A stretch of 64,000 nt of DNA from Acanthopleura granulata. Its lineage: Eukaryota > Mollusca > Polyplacophora > Chitonida > Chitonidae. Position 1 is the first letter of the stretch, and each line of letters begins with the position of its first letter. A model generated the notes under the pieces. It had not been told where the DNA came from. It saw nothing but the letters and a program-made list of their open reading frames with translations, and did not search any database. The stretch spans positions 23,760,265 through 23,824,264 of the forward strand of contig JABBOT010000002.1 of the NCBI GenBank assembly GCA_016165875.1, in the 5' to 3' direction. A program made the position numbers and the translations under genes. Below, in pieces: positions 45,643 to 58,923 of this stretch.

Positions 45643-47020
45643 TTGGGTTTACGGGCTGGTTTCGAGCGACTGTGCTCTTGACATATAAGTCATATAGCGG
45701 TTTCGCGTTGCGCATAATTGCAAATGAGCAGAACGCGTCATACGGTAGACACACAAAAGCACATGACAATTGATGGCTATCTCTTAATATTACAGACTTC
45801 GGCAACAGCCTAATGTAGAGCTCAGTTATATTTTATTTTATTTTTTTATGTCTTTTTCAAAGTTTGTTAGTAATTGACCCAGAAGCATAAAGCAAACCTA
45901 TACATTTTTAGTAACTAGAGAACTCCTGAGCCCACGCATAGTCTCAAATGTCACACAAACACATAAAATGCTCGAAATGGGCTGAATTGTGAGTGGCTGC
46001 CTACGGTTACAACACCTTCAACACAGCCACTAGTGTCTGTTTATCTACCAGCGAAGGAAGTCCGACGTCGCGTGGTCGAAACAGCTATCTGGCTTATTAC
46101 ATAGGGCTGAATAAGGAAAATCAATCTGTAGTAGTTTTGGGTCGACACGTTTTGCTGGAATACCCAGATCCGATCTCAGATTGACAGACAGGAGAGGCTG
46201 ACTTTTAGGCCGATCCTACCGAGTGCCGGGCGAGATCTTAAGTCTGCAATAATGAAAATTGGACAGCGCATAAGATATCAGATTTTGTAGTTGAAGTTAG
46301 TTCAACAACAGCATGGTGTAGGACATGTCGTATTACATGATTTTAAGAGGTTTATTTGGGTCATCTGAGGTGAAATGGGGTGTTCTTAACAATTCAAATA
46401 GGGTTGTGTGCGACCACGCACATGCCGCAAGAGTCTATAACTGCTTCGTGTACAGGCTGTACGTGTACTATGTCTCATCTGAACCATAGTTTGTATAAAA
46501 AGTACAGAAGCTATGTCGGCTGGATATCAATGAAATTCCTCCCTGCCCTTTTCTTAGGGTAGACATTCATAAGATAGATATGTGTGCTGCTTTAAATGTT
46601 ATCAGTTAAATTATGTTAATGAAGGAATATCAGTTAATTATATACAGACTATCTTACTTGAAAATATGTTTTTCATAACTTTCTTTCATCGAACGGATAT
46701 TGTGTTTCTTGTTTGTCATGTTGGTTCCCATGAACGTGAAACACAACCGAACAGGTGTTGTCGCTTAGACCAGCACGGATGAAATCCCGGCTGCGTGCAA
46801 GCGATAGTTCGAATGTTTATCACCAATTAGGAATTGCTTTCCTCATAAAGAGATTCTCAAACCTCCTAGCTTTCACAACAAACAGTTGACGGCTAAAAGT
46901 GTGAAATTATGATAGATTACTTCAGTGTCTTGATCGTAAACATATTGATTTATGAATCCAGCCACTTGTTGCAGGCATTCCTAAATTATCAGGCATCTCA
47001 GACCGACCTTAGTCAGGGCT
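45643..47020. other. Intergenic stretch
   Basis: No gene recognised. ATTCATAAGATAGA at about 46567 also occurs in the proposed LTR at about 43445, which may be chance. Confidence 0.4.
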
Positions 47021-47152
47021 TCCAGCAACCAGCGGCCGGTCGTGGGTTTCCGCTGGGATGTGCCCGGTTTCCTCCCACCAAAATGCAGGCCGCCATGGTA
47101 TAAGTGAAATATTCTTTATTACGGTGTAAAACACCAATCATATAAATAAATG
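47021..47152 (+). mobile_element. SINE, family 1, 5' truncated
   Basis: The body (CGTGGGTTTCCGCTGGGATG, CCTCCCACCAAAATGCAGGC) and tail (GTGTAAAACACCAATCATAT) match family 1. Confidence 0.85.
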
Positions 47153-47710
47153 AAATATATCGCTGCCATCACAAAAGTGAAGCTGTAGAATTTGTTAACA
47201 ATTTGTAAAACCTTTCTCAGTGGCCCATTAGTGTGGCACACGGAAGGGTGTTTTGGTATCTGAACGACTGAGGAATTTCCTGTTGAATCGTTACATGGTT
47301 GGTTGCTGACTGACTATCACTGATGTGAACAGTACACATATTTGGACCATTGCTAAATGGTAGTACGAGAGAACAAGCGTAGAGACTAGGGAACGCATAC
47401 GGAGGCTTTTCCCCAGACGTGCACATGTGTAATCAAGTTTTAACTCTGTGGCTGAATCTTTTTTGAAGGTAGGAATATTTCCGTGGAAATTTTTACAAGT
47501 TGAGAGAGGCAAATTGGTATACTCATCACCACCAGTAGCAATGGAGCATTCCAAATTTAAGCGTACACAATGGGCTGTAAACAATTTGAAATGTTGCTTG
47601 TACCCAAGCAAGTGATGCATGCTGCGTTCATAAGTAGGCCTTTGCCAGTGTTGCCCTCTTCCCGGCTGAGGTTGTATGTTGCAAGGAAGGAACTAGAAGT
47701 CCGTGATGGT

Positions 47711-47803
47711 CTGTAAATAGACAAACAGGGCGCTTTATTAACCCACCGCATCAGCAAACACAGCAACGGCTGCGGACATAGTTTGCTGGAGCGATGACGT
47801 CAT
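47711..47803 (+). repeat. About 92-bp direct repeat, copy 1
   Basis: Begins CTGTAAATAGACAAACAGGG and ends GATGACGTCATC. The copy at 48367 differs at only about six positions. It is GC-richer than its surroundings. Confidence 0.92.
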
Positions 47804-48366
47804 CAAATGACAGTTTTCATTTTTACTTTGATTGAAAATGTACGAATGAAGACAATGAAATATGTTCAAAAACAATGCCAATGCCTTTTGGTGTTATTCT
47901 GTTATGCACTTCCACAGATTCGCAAGGATATGAGATTTCCCTTGTCCTGTACTGCTGTAAGTCCTTCCATAATATTCTAAGATCGTTATCAATATTCCAA
48001 AAAACATACACGGCATTTGTGTAATATCAGTATGGCATATACGGGCTTCCGTAGATTTTTACTACATGATAGGTTTTGCCGTATATGAGTTCCATTTACT
48101 ATGTGATAAATGCTATGCATAAGAAATATTACTACTCTGCTAATAGAGTTCGCTTCTTATAACTTACACGAAAATATTCTCTATCAAGATAACAGTTTTT
48201 GGTCGGTCCGTTCGACATTTAGGCATGTGAACACGCTAGTAGACAGCTCGACCTCTGAACTGACATCATCTGAAAATCTCCACTACTCATGACTCGAACT
48301 CGACACAACAATCACCAAAATACGTTCTACAATATTGTTACATAATAATTCAAGGTGTACATTACC

Positions 48367-48459
48367 TGTAAACAGACAAACAGGGCGCTTTATTAACCCA
48401 CCGCATCAGCAAATACAGCAACGGCTACGGACATAGTTTGCTGGAGCCATGACGGCATC
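48367..48459 (+). repeat. About 92-bp direct repeat, copy 2
   Basis: Second copy of the repeat at 47711, same orientation, 656 bp away. Shared phrases include CGCTTTATTAACCCACCGCA and GGACATAGTTTGCTGGAGC. No coding frame is conserved across it. Confidence 0.92.
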
Positions 48460-51406
48460 CCTGGTGTCTACTAAAATTATTATTTATACAATATTTATGA
48501 ACACTGACTAAGGCGAAAACACATATCCCGTTATTTACCTCATTATTATGGGCCGCACATGACCTAACACTAAAAGTGAACCTTCCCTTCTATCAACTTC
48601 AGTAATTACACAAATGTAACTCTTCAAAAACGCCCAAAATAAAACAGAACAATTGTCGGAAATGACATGCGTATTTTTATGACGGGTTGGCAAGGGAAAT
48701 AAATCTAGGGGTGTAAACGTTGCATTTAGAGTCTCTTCCCCTGAACGGCCCATTTACTGTATATACATCTACTATATGTCACACCAGCACATTCTTCTTG
48801 AAAGAGTGAAATAAGATTTCCAATGAAATCTCCCAGATTAGAGAATCCAAAATGGTTGCGAGACAGAAATTCAAAGGTCAGAGCGAAGCGAATGGAACGT
48901 TTTACGGGAGGCGGTTAGGTTTGTGAAAATGTTTACAGTCGCTTTGGGTTATACATAGGGTAGATAACTCGGTTTGGATCTCACTGTCTAAAACGCTGTC
49001 GTCATTGTTTTATGCGTATCGGATCCAAATTTCTGTTGAGAACTTGTTGTTGGCTAGAATTGGCGTGAAAACACCATAATATGCATCACGATATATGCAT
49101 ACACCAAAACTTTTGATACATACTGATGTGCAATTATATCATGAACTGACGCTAACAAACTTATATATATACAGAAAATAAAAACAAATCCGTATAAAGA
49201 ATTAACGGACTGAAGGACATTGTACATTTGTATTTTGACTTAGATTCATGAGTTGTTATAAGTTGATTGCGCGTCACATACATGTGATACATGACATGCA
49301 GAGAAATATATATTATACATGTACATTGAACACGGTTGAGCAAATATGTGATTTGTAATAAAATGATGTATACTGCATGACGTGTTAATTGTAATAAAAT
49401 TGCTATTTATTATTCCCTTTTCTAGTGAGAAAATTATCTGAAAAAAGAAATGTACATATACTAGTTATGTGAGGATAACGACGAACGTTGTTGTGGAAGA
49501 GAGGTGTTTTGGGACCAAAGAATACTTCGATTCCTGGATAGTTTTAATGCTGTTGGATGGTGTAGCATTGCTGATCTTGGGAAAGATTTGTTTACTGCAA
49601 GCCCAAGCCACATAACTAAAACGTGTCTTCGGAGGCACTAGATGGAGAGCAGATTTCGGTCAACGTGTAAGGCCAAAAACCACATATCTACTCTATTTTT
49701 AGTACTGACTCGGGCAAAGAGACATTCAGAGTTCTTATAAGTTCCACTATGAATGGAAATTCTGTTATGAAATGCCTTCACGTCAGGCTACTGAGCATTG
49801 GAACTGGACAGCGATGGGTATAGAAATACACCGAGGCGTAACAGAATTCTACTTAAGTGTTATCGATACACCTGTGACTTGAAGATGGCTCGACAAATAA
49901 AGTCGTGAACGCTGACCAGATCAGTCGAGGCTCCCATTCAGCACATGGAGTACTGTCCGCTACGCTATGCCCAATCATTACGAAGACAAAGCCAGAGACA
50001 GACAGTATTTCTCTACATGAGCGCAATGACATTTTCCAGTGTTTTGAACACCTGTTTCCTCGTTCTCCACAACTAATCACAAAGCCAGTGCCGTTGCCTG
50101 TTGCAAATGAATCAAGATCCGCGTGACCAGTGATGGGAAAACGAACACAGTATGCATGAGTTTGTGGGCCCTAAACCCACAGGCTTAACGCTCCCTGCAA
50201 AATACTGGAAGCCTGATTCTTCCGTTAGAATGCTTGGATGTCCTGGTTCCCAGGCCCTGTGATGGGAATTTGTGACCCAGGAACCCAGATGCTGTATGAT
50301 GGTCGGCCATTTTGTATAATTGAATAAACAATGTTCCCATTTGTGAAGTATGAAAGCGGCCTTCATTTTAGCCCATTTGCATTTTTAGAGTCAAAATTTT
50401 GTCTTAAAATATTATTTGTGATGTTAAAAATTACATTTTGCTTAAAGGAAACACCTTTCTAAAATCAGCAGAACTTGCAGACAGGAAAATTTAACAACTC
50501 AGGCATGGACGAAATTTTAGGTCATTTAGGGTAATACTCGTATGTAACATTGAACATATGAAACATTGGAATATAAAATTGTCCTTTTATATTTTACATG
50601 TGTTTATGGTTTTCACTTCACTTCTGATACTAAACCAAACATAATGAGCAGATGAAAAGATGTCGGACCCATGGCATAGGCAATTTGAGATACAGCCCAG
50701 AATCCACACAAGTATATTCTTGGAGCAATACACAGGTTTGAGTTGCACCTTACAATACTAAGTGGTATTCCAGTGAGAAATTACTTAGCAACTTTATGGA
50801 ACGGTAGGGCTAATTATCTGTCTTTCAACATTGCAGTACTTGTTTATAGATAAAGCTACCGACAGAATATAATTATATTTGCATTATTTCATTCTTTAAT
50901 CCATTGTAGAAGATAATTAGGAAGATCATAATATTTTCCTGTTTAATTACTTCTTATGTTGTAATTCTATATACCGCCCTATGTTAACATTGGCAGAATA
51001 ACCCTAACCATGCCATAAAGAAGCAATGTCATGTTACAAAGCGACCCCTCATGCATAGTGCTCAATACAACTTTCATGACTCAACCTTTTGTATACTACT
51101 GTTACAATCATTGTTAAAAGCACTTTATGAACCGAGTTCAGGTTATGCACACATATGCAAAGAGCAATAATATGCGGTCTGGCATCGAACTGTGTGAATA
51201 TAGGCCTACATGTATTTGCATTTAAACCATGTGAAAAGAAAAGACCACAGAAGTGACTAGATTAGTGATGGAAGTTATGCTAAACCCAAAGAAAATCAAT
51301 GAAACCAAGAAAAATGAATTGTGTGGCCTGTGCATGAAATAGAATAAATGCATACAGTTTGGTAAGCAGAATATCTCCACAGACACGAGCAACCACGCTG
51401 TAGTTT
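48460..51406. other. Intergenic stretch
   Basis: No gene recognised. Upstream exons of the PHD/DUF6589 gene could lie here, but none can be identified. Confidence 0.4.
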
Positions 51407-51487
51407 TTGTTATTTTATTGTTTTTATTTAGTTATTTGTTTTTGTTTTGTTTTGTTTTTTTTTATTTCTTTTTTTCTTTTTTTTTGC
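51407..51487. repeat. T-rich simple sequence
   Basis: Runs of T broken by single G, C or A over about 80 bases. Confidence 0.9.
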
Positions 51488-51726
51488 CCATGTTACTGTT
51501 GAGTAAATATTTCATAGATATCTAATTTATTGCCTGAAAAGTACTGATGTTGGGAAAAAAATTTCTTGAACAAATATCATTTGATGCAAGTAGGCATGTG
51601 ATAAAAAAAAACAACCCATAAAATGTTGAACTGTGAATTAACAGTGTACGTGGACATGTTAATACTGTAAATTCTACAATCTTACACATATTTGACTTGT
51701 AATAATTTCCTTTTCTTTTTTTAAAG

Positions 51727-54722
51727 GATGCAAAGAGAGAGGCCTTTCCACAATCATTTCTGAGTAAGAAATCCAAGAAGTCTTCTAAATGGGACACATT
51801 ATCAGCTTATATTCAACAGCGTCGTTATCCCTTAGCCGTGTACGATATTTATCGTGCCTCGGCGGCAGCAAGGAGACAGTTTCTGAATGAGGTCAAGAAA
51901 GAAGTACGTAAGGAGGTCAAGTCGCTCTTCCTCGGTGATATCTGCATATGTCAGAAGGCTGATATGGTGTGCACTACAGAAAATATCCCATGGAATGAAG
52001 TCATTGACAAGCTTCGAGATAAGGCTCCAATGTTATATTCTGCGCTCACAGGTGCTGTTTCTACTAAGAAAAGTGAAAATGCTCTACGCCGAGGGGAAAA
52101 CAGACCAGTTGACCTGAAACCTACGATTGGCACTGCTCTTTCCACTCTGCTTTATGCAAAATCCCTCACAAGGGCCAAATTTTTTGCTCACCGTAATCTC
52201 ACTTCTATTGAGCAGAAAGACGACCAAATATAAGACAATCCGTCTGCTGAGTAAATTAGGCTTGTGTTTTGGTGTACAGGGCACAGACAGTTGCGTAAAA
52301 AGATTAAAAGAAGAATTTGATACATTAGCATCCAACTGTCCCAGTAGAGTTAAAAACGTTGAGCAGGATGAGGAGATGTTTTCAGACTCACCCGCTCTGG
52401 ACGATATTGAGGAGGGACCTTACAAGACTTTGGACAGTGTTGAAGTGGCATCAGGTTCACTTGCTTCACCCTACGTTAATGATGAGGAGATGACTTCAGC
52501 TCCGGCGCCTTTGGGCAATACAGAGCCATGTGACAACGTGGTGTTTGAGGAGGATGAACCGGAAATGGAAACTGATGCTTCAGAAACTGATATATCAGTG
52601 GGGATGATGTATATACTGATGATGATGATGATGAATTTTGCATGGAGGATGATGAACTTCTTAAGGAAGATGCTGATGATAACGACTCAAACGACTCGTT
52701 ACGAGTCAGTAAATTAACCGAAGTACACAGTGGAATAGATCATGAAATTGCACAGCCAATAGAGGAATCTCTTGACCCTGGTTTTACACTTTGCTAGAAT
52801 AATGCCTGCAATCGAGTGGTAGTAGATCATCCATATGTAAACCAGCAAAATGCAAAAAACGTAAATCTTTCCCTTGGATGTTTAGCTGTGAATCGTGTCC
52901 CGACAGTCCATCTAGATTATTCTAAGAGGGCAACTATTTCGGCCTCAGATATTCCATTATCAGTGTTTACACCCTCGGCTAAAGACTTTCACGAACTACA
53001 GTACAGAATGACAGAAATTGTGTCACGAATTTTGACAAGGCACTTCAAATGGTTCAGTGAGTTTTTTGATGACTGTACAGTTGAACATGTAAGCCATAAT
53101 CACTCGATGGAGTCTGCGCAAAGGAGCCTTGTAATGAATCTCGGGGCTGTAGATGAGAGGACAACTGATGCAAACACCGACGTTATTAATTGTATTCAAA
53201 AGTACATTACGAATGGCACTGGTCACTGCGTACCTTCTGTCATTTTCAGAGATAGTGCGGAGTTCGGGTGTGTTACACGAGACCATGATGTGCTCAGATT
53301 TGAAACTGTGATTTCTGATGCTCAAGAATTTCGAAAAGAGGTCGTTGCTTCTGGAGGACTATTACAATGATTTCCTGAAAGAGGCTAGTTCTGAAGAGAA
53401 AGGCACGCTTTATCACGTTCTGAATATAGTCAATTCATCGGGTGACAAGCTGGAAAGTTTTTCACAAAGATGGGACCTCGTGTGAGGCAACGGAATCGTT
53501 GGTCATCCTGGCAGAAATGGAGATTATGGGCTTGAAAAACATAAGTGACAGACCTCTTTCTGCGGTGAAGGCTCTAGAAGCCAGTTCTCTCAAAAAGAGA
53601 CGGTCATTTCTGGATGCTGTCAGTAAACAAATTATTCAGTTAGTGTGGCATGAGACGGACACAGGTGCCCTCGTCAGAGGATGCTGCAGATTATTGTTGT
53701 CATGGGGACAGAGATGAAAGTGTAATGAGGTGTAAAAGTGGCAGGGGCTGTATCAAGGGGAAGTTGTTTCATTACTCCTGTGCTGGGGTCGCACAACACC
53801 ATCAACCAGATGACTGGTACTGCAGTGAGGAATGTGAACAAAATTCTTGCGTATGTTCACAAGACATGGGTAAGGTGGCCATGATTGGATGTGCAGCACA
53901 ACACGACTGTTTATTGAAGGAATGGTATCACCTTAAGTGCATCGACATATCTGAGGAAGAGCTTCCATCCAAGTTTTACTGTGCCGAGAAATGTAGACTC
54001 CTGTGTGAAGAATCTGCACACCAAATCTCTCGAGTGGTGAAGAAAAGGAAGACAAACACACCTTACTTGCCTGACTACAAATACCAGTATAACACGGCAC
54101 TAGTTTGGAGGGGCCTCAATCTTCTGTGTCGGCGTGATGCCGTCAGGGAAGGGGATGGCGATGCTATGCTGTCCTATTGGGTCATAGACCTTCTGGATTT
54201 CTATCGGACCAGTCAATTCGAGTCTCTCACCTCAGCACTAGGCTCTTGTCGTCCGTTAACGGGTGGCTGCCAGAAAAAATCGGATATGACCTCCTCTGGA
54301 ACAGGACGATTAACTTCACTGGTGGAAGTGGCCGAAATCTTCCAACTGACCTGATGAACGACATTTTAAGCCGAATTTTTAGTGATTTGCCGAAGTATCA
54401 AAGAGACTATTACATACCTAAGACATGCAATGACGCCAGTCCACATCTCGAGCTTTGTGAGGATTCTGTAGATGTTGTGTTTGACCCCAAAATCATTCAG
54501 CGTGAAGTGAAGTTACACACACGGCGAGACCCAGGCATGGACAAGCACGTCCGTTTGATAGTGAAGAGTTTAAGGGAAGTGCATTTATTTAAGGTTGTGC
54601 CAGGCAGACAATACAAGTCATTCTCGGTGTTCAAATATGGCCTCAACCCTATTTCTTGGGGAAAGTTTGGTCTCAACTTAATTCAGTTAGGAAGAATACT
54701 TGATAAGTTACGATTTATGTAG
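51727..54722 (+). pseudogene. Decayed PHD-finger/DUF6589-like gene
   Basis: A spliced reading begins after a strong acceptor (TTTTCTTTTTTTAAAG|GATGC at 51726/51727). The early part has AYIQQRRYPLAVYDIYRAS and a LFAHRNL-type segment. A very acidic region follows (about 52360-52690). Two PHD-type zinc fingers lie at about 53685-53990, with C/H patterns ending WYCSEEC and FYCAEKC. Next come ALVWRGLNLLCRRDAVREGD and WNRTINFTGGSGRNLPTDLM (about 54090-54370), which I recognise as DUF6589-like. Frames change near 52210, 52600, 53340, 53480, 53665 and 54225, and there is an in-frame TAG at 52795-52797. The N-terminal exon is not found. The function of the family is unknown to me; DUF6589 genes are often multicopy in marine invertebrates. 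Confidence 0.8.
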
Positions 54723-55158
54723 GGATGAGAATTGAGCGCATTGCTTTTTGTGGAGCATTGCTGATAATAGAAGTATTGGGCACAGCAACTGGCATCTGGT
54801 CCCGTAGTATAACGTTGCTAAATGGGACCTGGTAAAATATTCGACAACTTGTATTGATCAGTGCGTACTTTGCCATGTCATGTTCTATTTGTTGAAGACG
54901 GACTATTTATCACATGTTGCGAATTCACAGAAATAAACATATAGTTGAATTGGCCAAGGAATATGAATGATTATTCGATCTGCCAGAAGTAAATTGGCGG
55001 TTGAAGCAAATGTGTCAACTGGAATAAGGTTGAAAAAGTAGTTTCAAACAATTGGCACTTTTTGGGTGTGGATAAATTCCAGGAAAAAGGAAGGTTCTTT
55101 CCGGGAGATCTTTGTTTCACCGTCAATCTTCGCATTCACAATGTTAAGCCTCAACATC
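54723..55158. other. 3' flank of the PHD/DUF6589 pseudogene
   Basis: An AATAAA polyadenylation-type signal lies at 54932-54937, about 210 bases after the last stop codon. Nothing else recognised. Confidence 0.45.
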
Positions 55159-55159
55159 T

Positions 55160-55250
55160 TAAGGCCTAGTGGTTAGCGTTCTAGTGCAGTACAATGACCC
55201 AGGAGCCTCTCACCAATGTAGCCACTGAGAGATCAAGCCCAGTTTTGGTT
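55160..55250 (+). mobile_element. SINE family 1 head fragment
   Basis: tRNA-like head GGCCTAGTGGTTAGCG (box A) and GAGATCAAGCCC (box B), with AATGACCCAGGAGCCTCTCA as in family 1. The sequence after about 55250 no longer follows family 1. Confidence 0.7.
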
Positions 55251-55496
55251 GTGAGGTGTTCTAATCCTGCTCTCGCTCTTTCGATTTCGTCTAAGTCAAG
55301 ATGAATGAAAAGATGAATAACTATACTGTGGAGTAAGCTATTCTGAGACGCATCGCTGTCTTCCGGGTATAGGAAAATCAATATGCATAAAACGGCCAAT
55401 AGCGTTATTTTTTAGAATTGGAGTGCACGTTGGGAGGTCCTTGATGCAACCATGTGATCTAAGTCGCAGTTGATTTTGGTAATTCACGCGTGGAAC

Positions 55497-55575
55497 TGGT
55501 TTGGGTTGAGTGGTTAAGACGCTTGTCTTTCAGCCGCCAGGACACAGGAGACTCCCGTTCAATCCCACGCATGGG
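55497..55575 (+). mobile_element. tRNA-like SINE head, different family
   Basis: GGGTTGAGTGGTTAAGACGC resembles box A of a Leu or Ser tRNA and CGTTCAATCCC resembles box B. It is followed by non-tRNA sequence, so it looks like a SINE head. The 3' boundary is not clear and may extend to about 55720. Confidence 0.5.
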
Positions 55576-56892
55576 CAATCAATTTGTTGATTCTCTTCTC
55601 TCACTGCTTCTTCGTGGCCGCCGACGACTGTGAGACCGTTTTCACAATCCCACTTTCGTTGAAGGCGACTTGTCTTCCACCAATATGATGCATGTAGGCC
55701 CCACGTGTCTGAATATCACACTGGAGAACTTAATCTGTAAATTACTAAAAAAATTATAGTTTACCACAGACACAACGGTTCCCACAAAACTGACGTCCAT
55801 TGAATAAGTGGAACATGGATGAATATGGCTGTGAACTATAATTAAATAAATGTGTATATATGCATGTAATTATCAAGGTCAGCATGTCTTTCCACAGCCA
55901 GGAAATATAAAGCCTGTGCTGATAGAACTATCTTGAACTTCGTGTATATCAATTCTTTCAAGAAAATATTTTCAAGAGAATCTTCGCCAGATTATTTAAA
56001 GCCATGCAGCATCCCCTCAACGGAACACAAATTTGAAACTGTCGAAGAACACTATGGCAACTGGCCTTATTTCACCCCTAAACCTCTCCATTGGTAGGTA
56101 GGGCTGTGACTTAACCAGCATTCACACCGTAGAATGGGCTATTCCAGCATACGAACCGAATGCTGGAATATATTTCAGTAAATCCGATGTCATGCGTGGA
56201 ATATACTTCACCGCTTCCATGCATTCTACCCAAAGGGATTGTGAATAACATGTAACTCACCAACACTGACCAACTCCGGGCACTTTGGTTTCATCCAACT
56301 AGAGACTTGCCCGGCTTCGTATAAGTAAAAAAACCCGAGTACGGCGTTTTACACCAATCAATCTTAAGCCTGTGGCTTTGGTTTCGGGTAACCTCAAGTT
56401 CAAATGATCTCTAAGGTTAATTCAAGTTACACAATCTTCACTATCTGTATCTGCCTCGGCAGTCAAACAGAAGGTGCGGGCTGGAAGATTAATGGCCGTC
56501 AATGAAGTATGCGCGTTCAAAGCCAGGATGTAAATGTATAAATAGGATACGTGATGTTGTTTCAATTAGCAAAATTCGCCATACATTGTGTAGCAATGTC
56601 CCGAACAGAGTATGTGTCCCTAAATCTTGCCAGACAGGGGCCTACGCGCCGTAGCACTGTTCAGTCATGGGTTACCAGAACTTGAAACGGTATCAGACTC
56701 CACGGAGCACTTATACGAAAGCGAATCGATGTCAAGAAACAAGCGATATGACTTGTCAGAATTTTTGCAACGAAGTCAAAACTAACCTTTATATCGAGAC
56801 GACCATAAATCAGTGTCGTATCTGACGATTATCATTTTAAATTAATGCGTTTTGTGGTAAAATGTTAACAATTAATTATTCCTTTTTTTACT
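55576..56892. other. Intergenic stretch with a SINE tail fragment
   Basis: A family 1 tail fragment (TCGTATAAGTAAAAAAACCC, then GAGTACGGCG and CACCAATCAAT) lies at about 56308-56362, plus strand. No gene recognised. Confidence 0.5.
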
Positions 56893-57123
56893 TCATTGGC
56901 TTTTTTACGCCATACTCAAGAATATTTCACTTATACGACGGTGGTCAGCATTATGGTGGGAGGAAACCGGGCAGAGCCCGGGTGAAACCGACGAACATCA
57001 GCAGGTTGCTGGCAGACCTTCCCAGCAAGAGCTGGATTTGAACTCACAGTGACCGCATTGGTGAGAAACTTCTGGTTCATTACGCTGCGCTAGCGCGCTA
57101 ATAAGCTGAGCCACGCAGGCCGC
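56893..57123 (-). mobile_element. SINE, family 1, internally shortened
   Basis: The minus-strand tRNA-like head (GGCCTGCGTGGCTCAGCTTA) and the body are present. About 25 bases are missing near 57023 relative to the copy at 19878. Confidence 0.88.
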
Positions 57124-58844
57124 CAACATCTAATTACAGAAAGCGTACAACCACAACCACCCACCTAGTGTCCGAATGGTTATTATATAAAAAAAAACAA
57201 GGAGACAACCATGCAGATCTGTACCGTGTATTTACTGACAATTCACAACATACAATTTTACACCATGAACGAAGATGTGAACATGAACTTACATAAAAGT
57301 AACACAACATATATGTATATAAAAATTATCTATAAATGGAATTCCTATTAAAACTAGTGCAGAATCAATGCAGATGGTTGACATTGGAGATAAGGTTTCC
57401 TGAGTTAAACTCTTTGGTCATGCTTCAATAAATCCACCATATCTAAAAATTCAGCTGAAACTAGGAATCGCCTATTTCTCGCCCCAGTCAATGAGAAATG
57501 ATTCTTGTCTGCCTTGAATGACTACCAACCTTAAATATTCCCATACATATATATCACGCCATGCGTCGACGGCGTAAAGTCTGTGCAAAGCCAATGCGCT
57601 GTTCCATGGCACCAACGCATTGTGCATACACAGTTATATTGTTGTCCCCGAGTACTGCATTTGGCTTAATGTCCTGTTTCTTCAAACAAGGATCATGTAT
57701 AAAGGAAGCGGGATGTAACTCTGCTAACAGGCCGCTTATCACATGGATGTTGGTATGCACAGATCACACCAGGGAGACAATAAGGTTGTGTGCTTAGTGA
57801 GATGAGTACACCAGTTCGAACCTCTGTACCATTCCTATTTGTATTACCGAAGACGGAAGGTCCATGTTACACAAAGGAGATAAGAAGATTGCTTGTTTAG
57901 TGATATATGGATACACCGGTTGGACCGTTTGTATATATCGTTCCAATCAAGTAGCCTACATGTATGTGTACTACCGAATCAAACTACCGTCTAAAAGACA
58001 TACAATCGTCTTTATCTGCCTCAAAGGCTCTTGGAAATTGCTTATCATTAACCCTTCGCACGTGATGTAATATCAACGAACCTTTATTTATTGGTGAGTT
58101 TTTCAATGATCCATCGAAACTGATAGCTTCTAAACCTCGTGGTCAGTAAAGTGGACTGCTTGTTCAGAAAAAGCCGCCTGCGTTATGGGCTCAATGAAAG
58201 ATTGCTCAATGACTAGGTTGCAGTAATGGATTATAGAAACAAACTATCGCTTACCCAACTGGTTAAAATTGAGCACATGGCGTCACTTTAGATTTTTTTT
58301 AGTGTGCTTCATTTTCGTTACTTTGAACAGTGATATCTTCATTATGCATGACACATGGGCGACACTCAATCGATGTATAACTACATTGTACATTTTGTCC
58401 AGTGCTGTATTTTCTTTTAAAGGGTAAAATGTGTAAGCAGTGATCGGGGATATGAGGTTTACAGCAGATCCGTGTAGTATCACACAGTAGATATAGGCCT
58501 ACCACAGCTTGGTGGCTTCTATCAAATGTCTTTATTTATTTACTTAACTTTATTTTCCCGTACGAAGAGTGCGGCAGTACATCGCGGTTGAATGTACGGT
58601 GGGAATAAAAGCCCGCAGGACTTGCTTTCTCTCTTCAGGTATAATATCACATTACTGTCTTTTATTTATATCAGCATGCATCAATAACAATTATGATATT
58701 ATAATATTACCATTTATTTTTGCCAACATGGGCTTTTTACAGCTGGCTCCGTCGGGTTAAAGCTCATACCACCTGTAGAATTGTCCTCAGCATTCGTATC
58801 TTTTTATTCAATCTCGTTTGTTCTCCCCGATTTACGCCATAATT
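57124..58844. other. Intergenic stretch downstream of the receptor gene
   Basis: Minus-strand AATAAA-type signals at about 58712 and 58662 could end the receptor transcript. A 68-codon minus-strand frame at 57554-57760 (ending TLRRRRMA) has protein-like composition but no domain I recognise. Confidence 0.4.
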
Positions 58845-58881
58845 AGAGTGTAAAACACCAATCAAATAAATAAATAAATAA
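58845..58881 (+). mobile_element. SINE tail fragment
   Basis: AGAGTGTAAAACACCAATCA followed by (AATA)n matches the common SINE tail. Confidence 0.7.
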
Positions 58882-58923
58882 GTCGCAGATAGGCGTCACC
58901 ATGTTATTGTCACAGATACCACA

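Noticed and set aside
57554..57760. 68-codon minus-strand frame ending TLRRRRMA
   Set aside because: It looks somewhat protein-like, but no family is recognised and an antisense frame is equally long.
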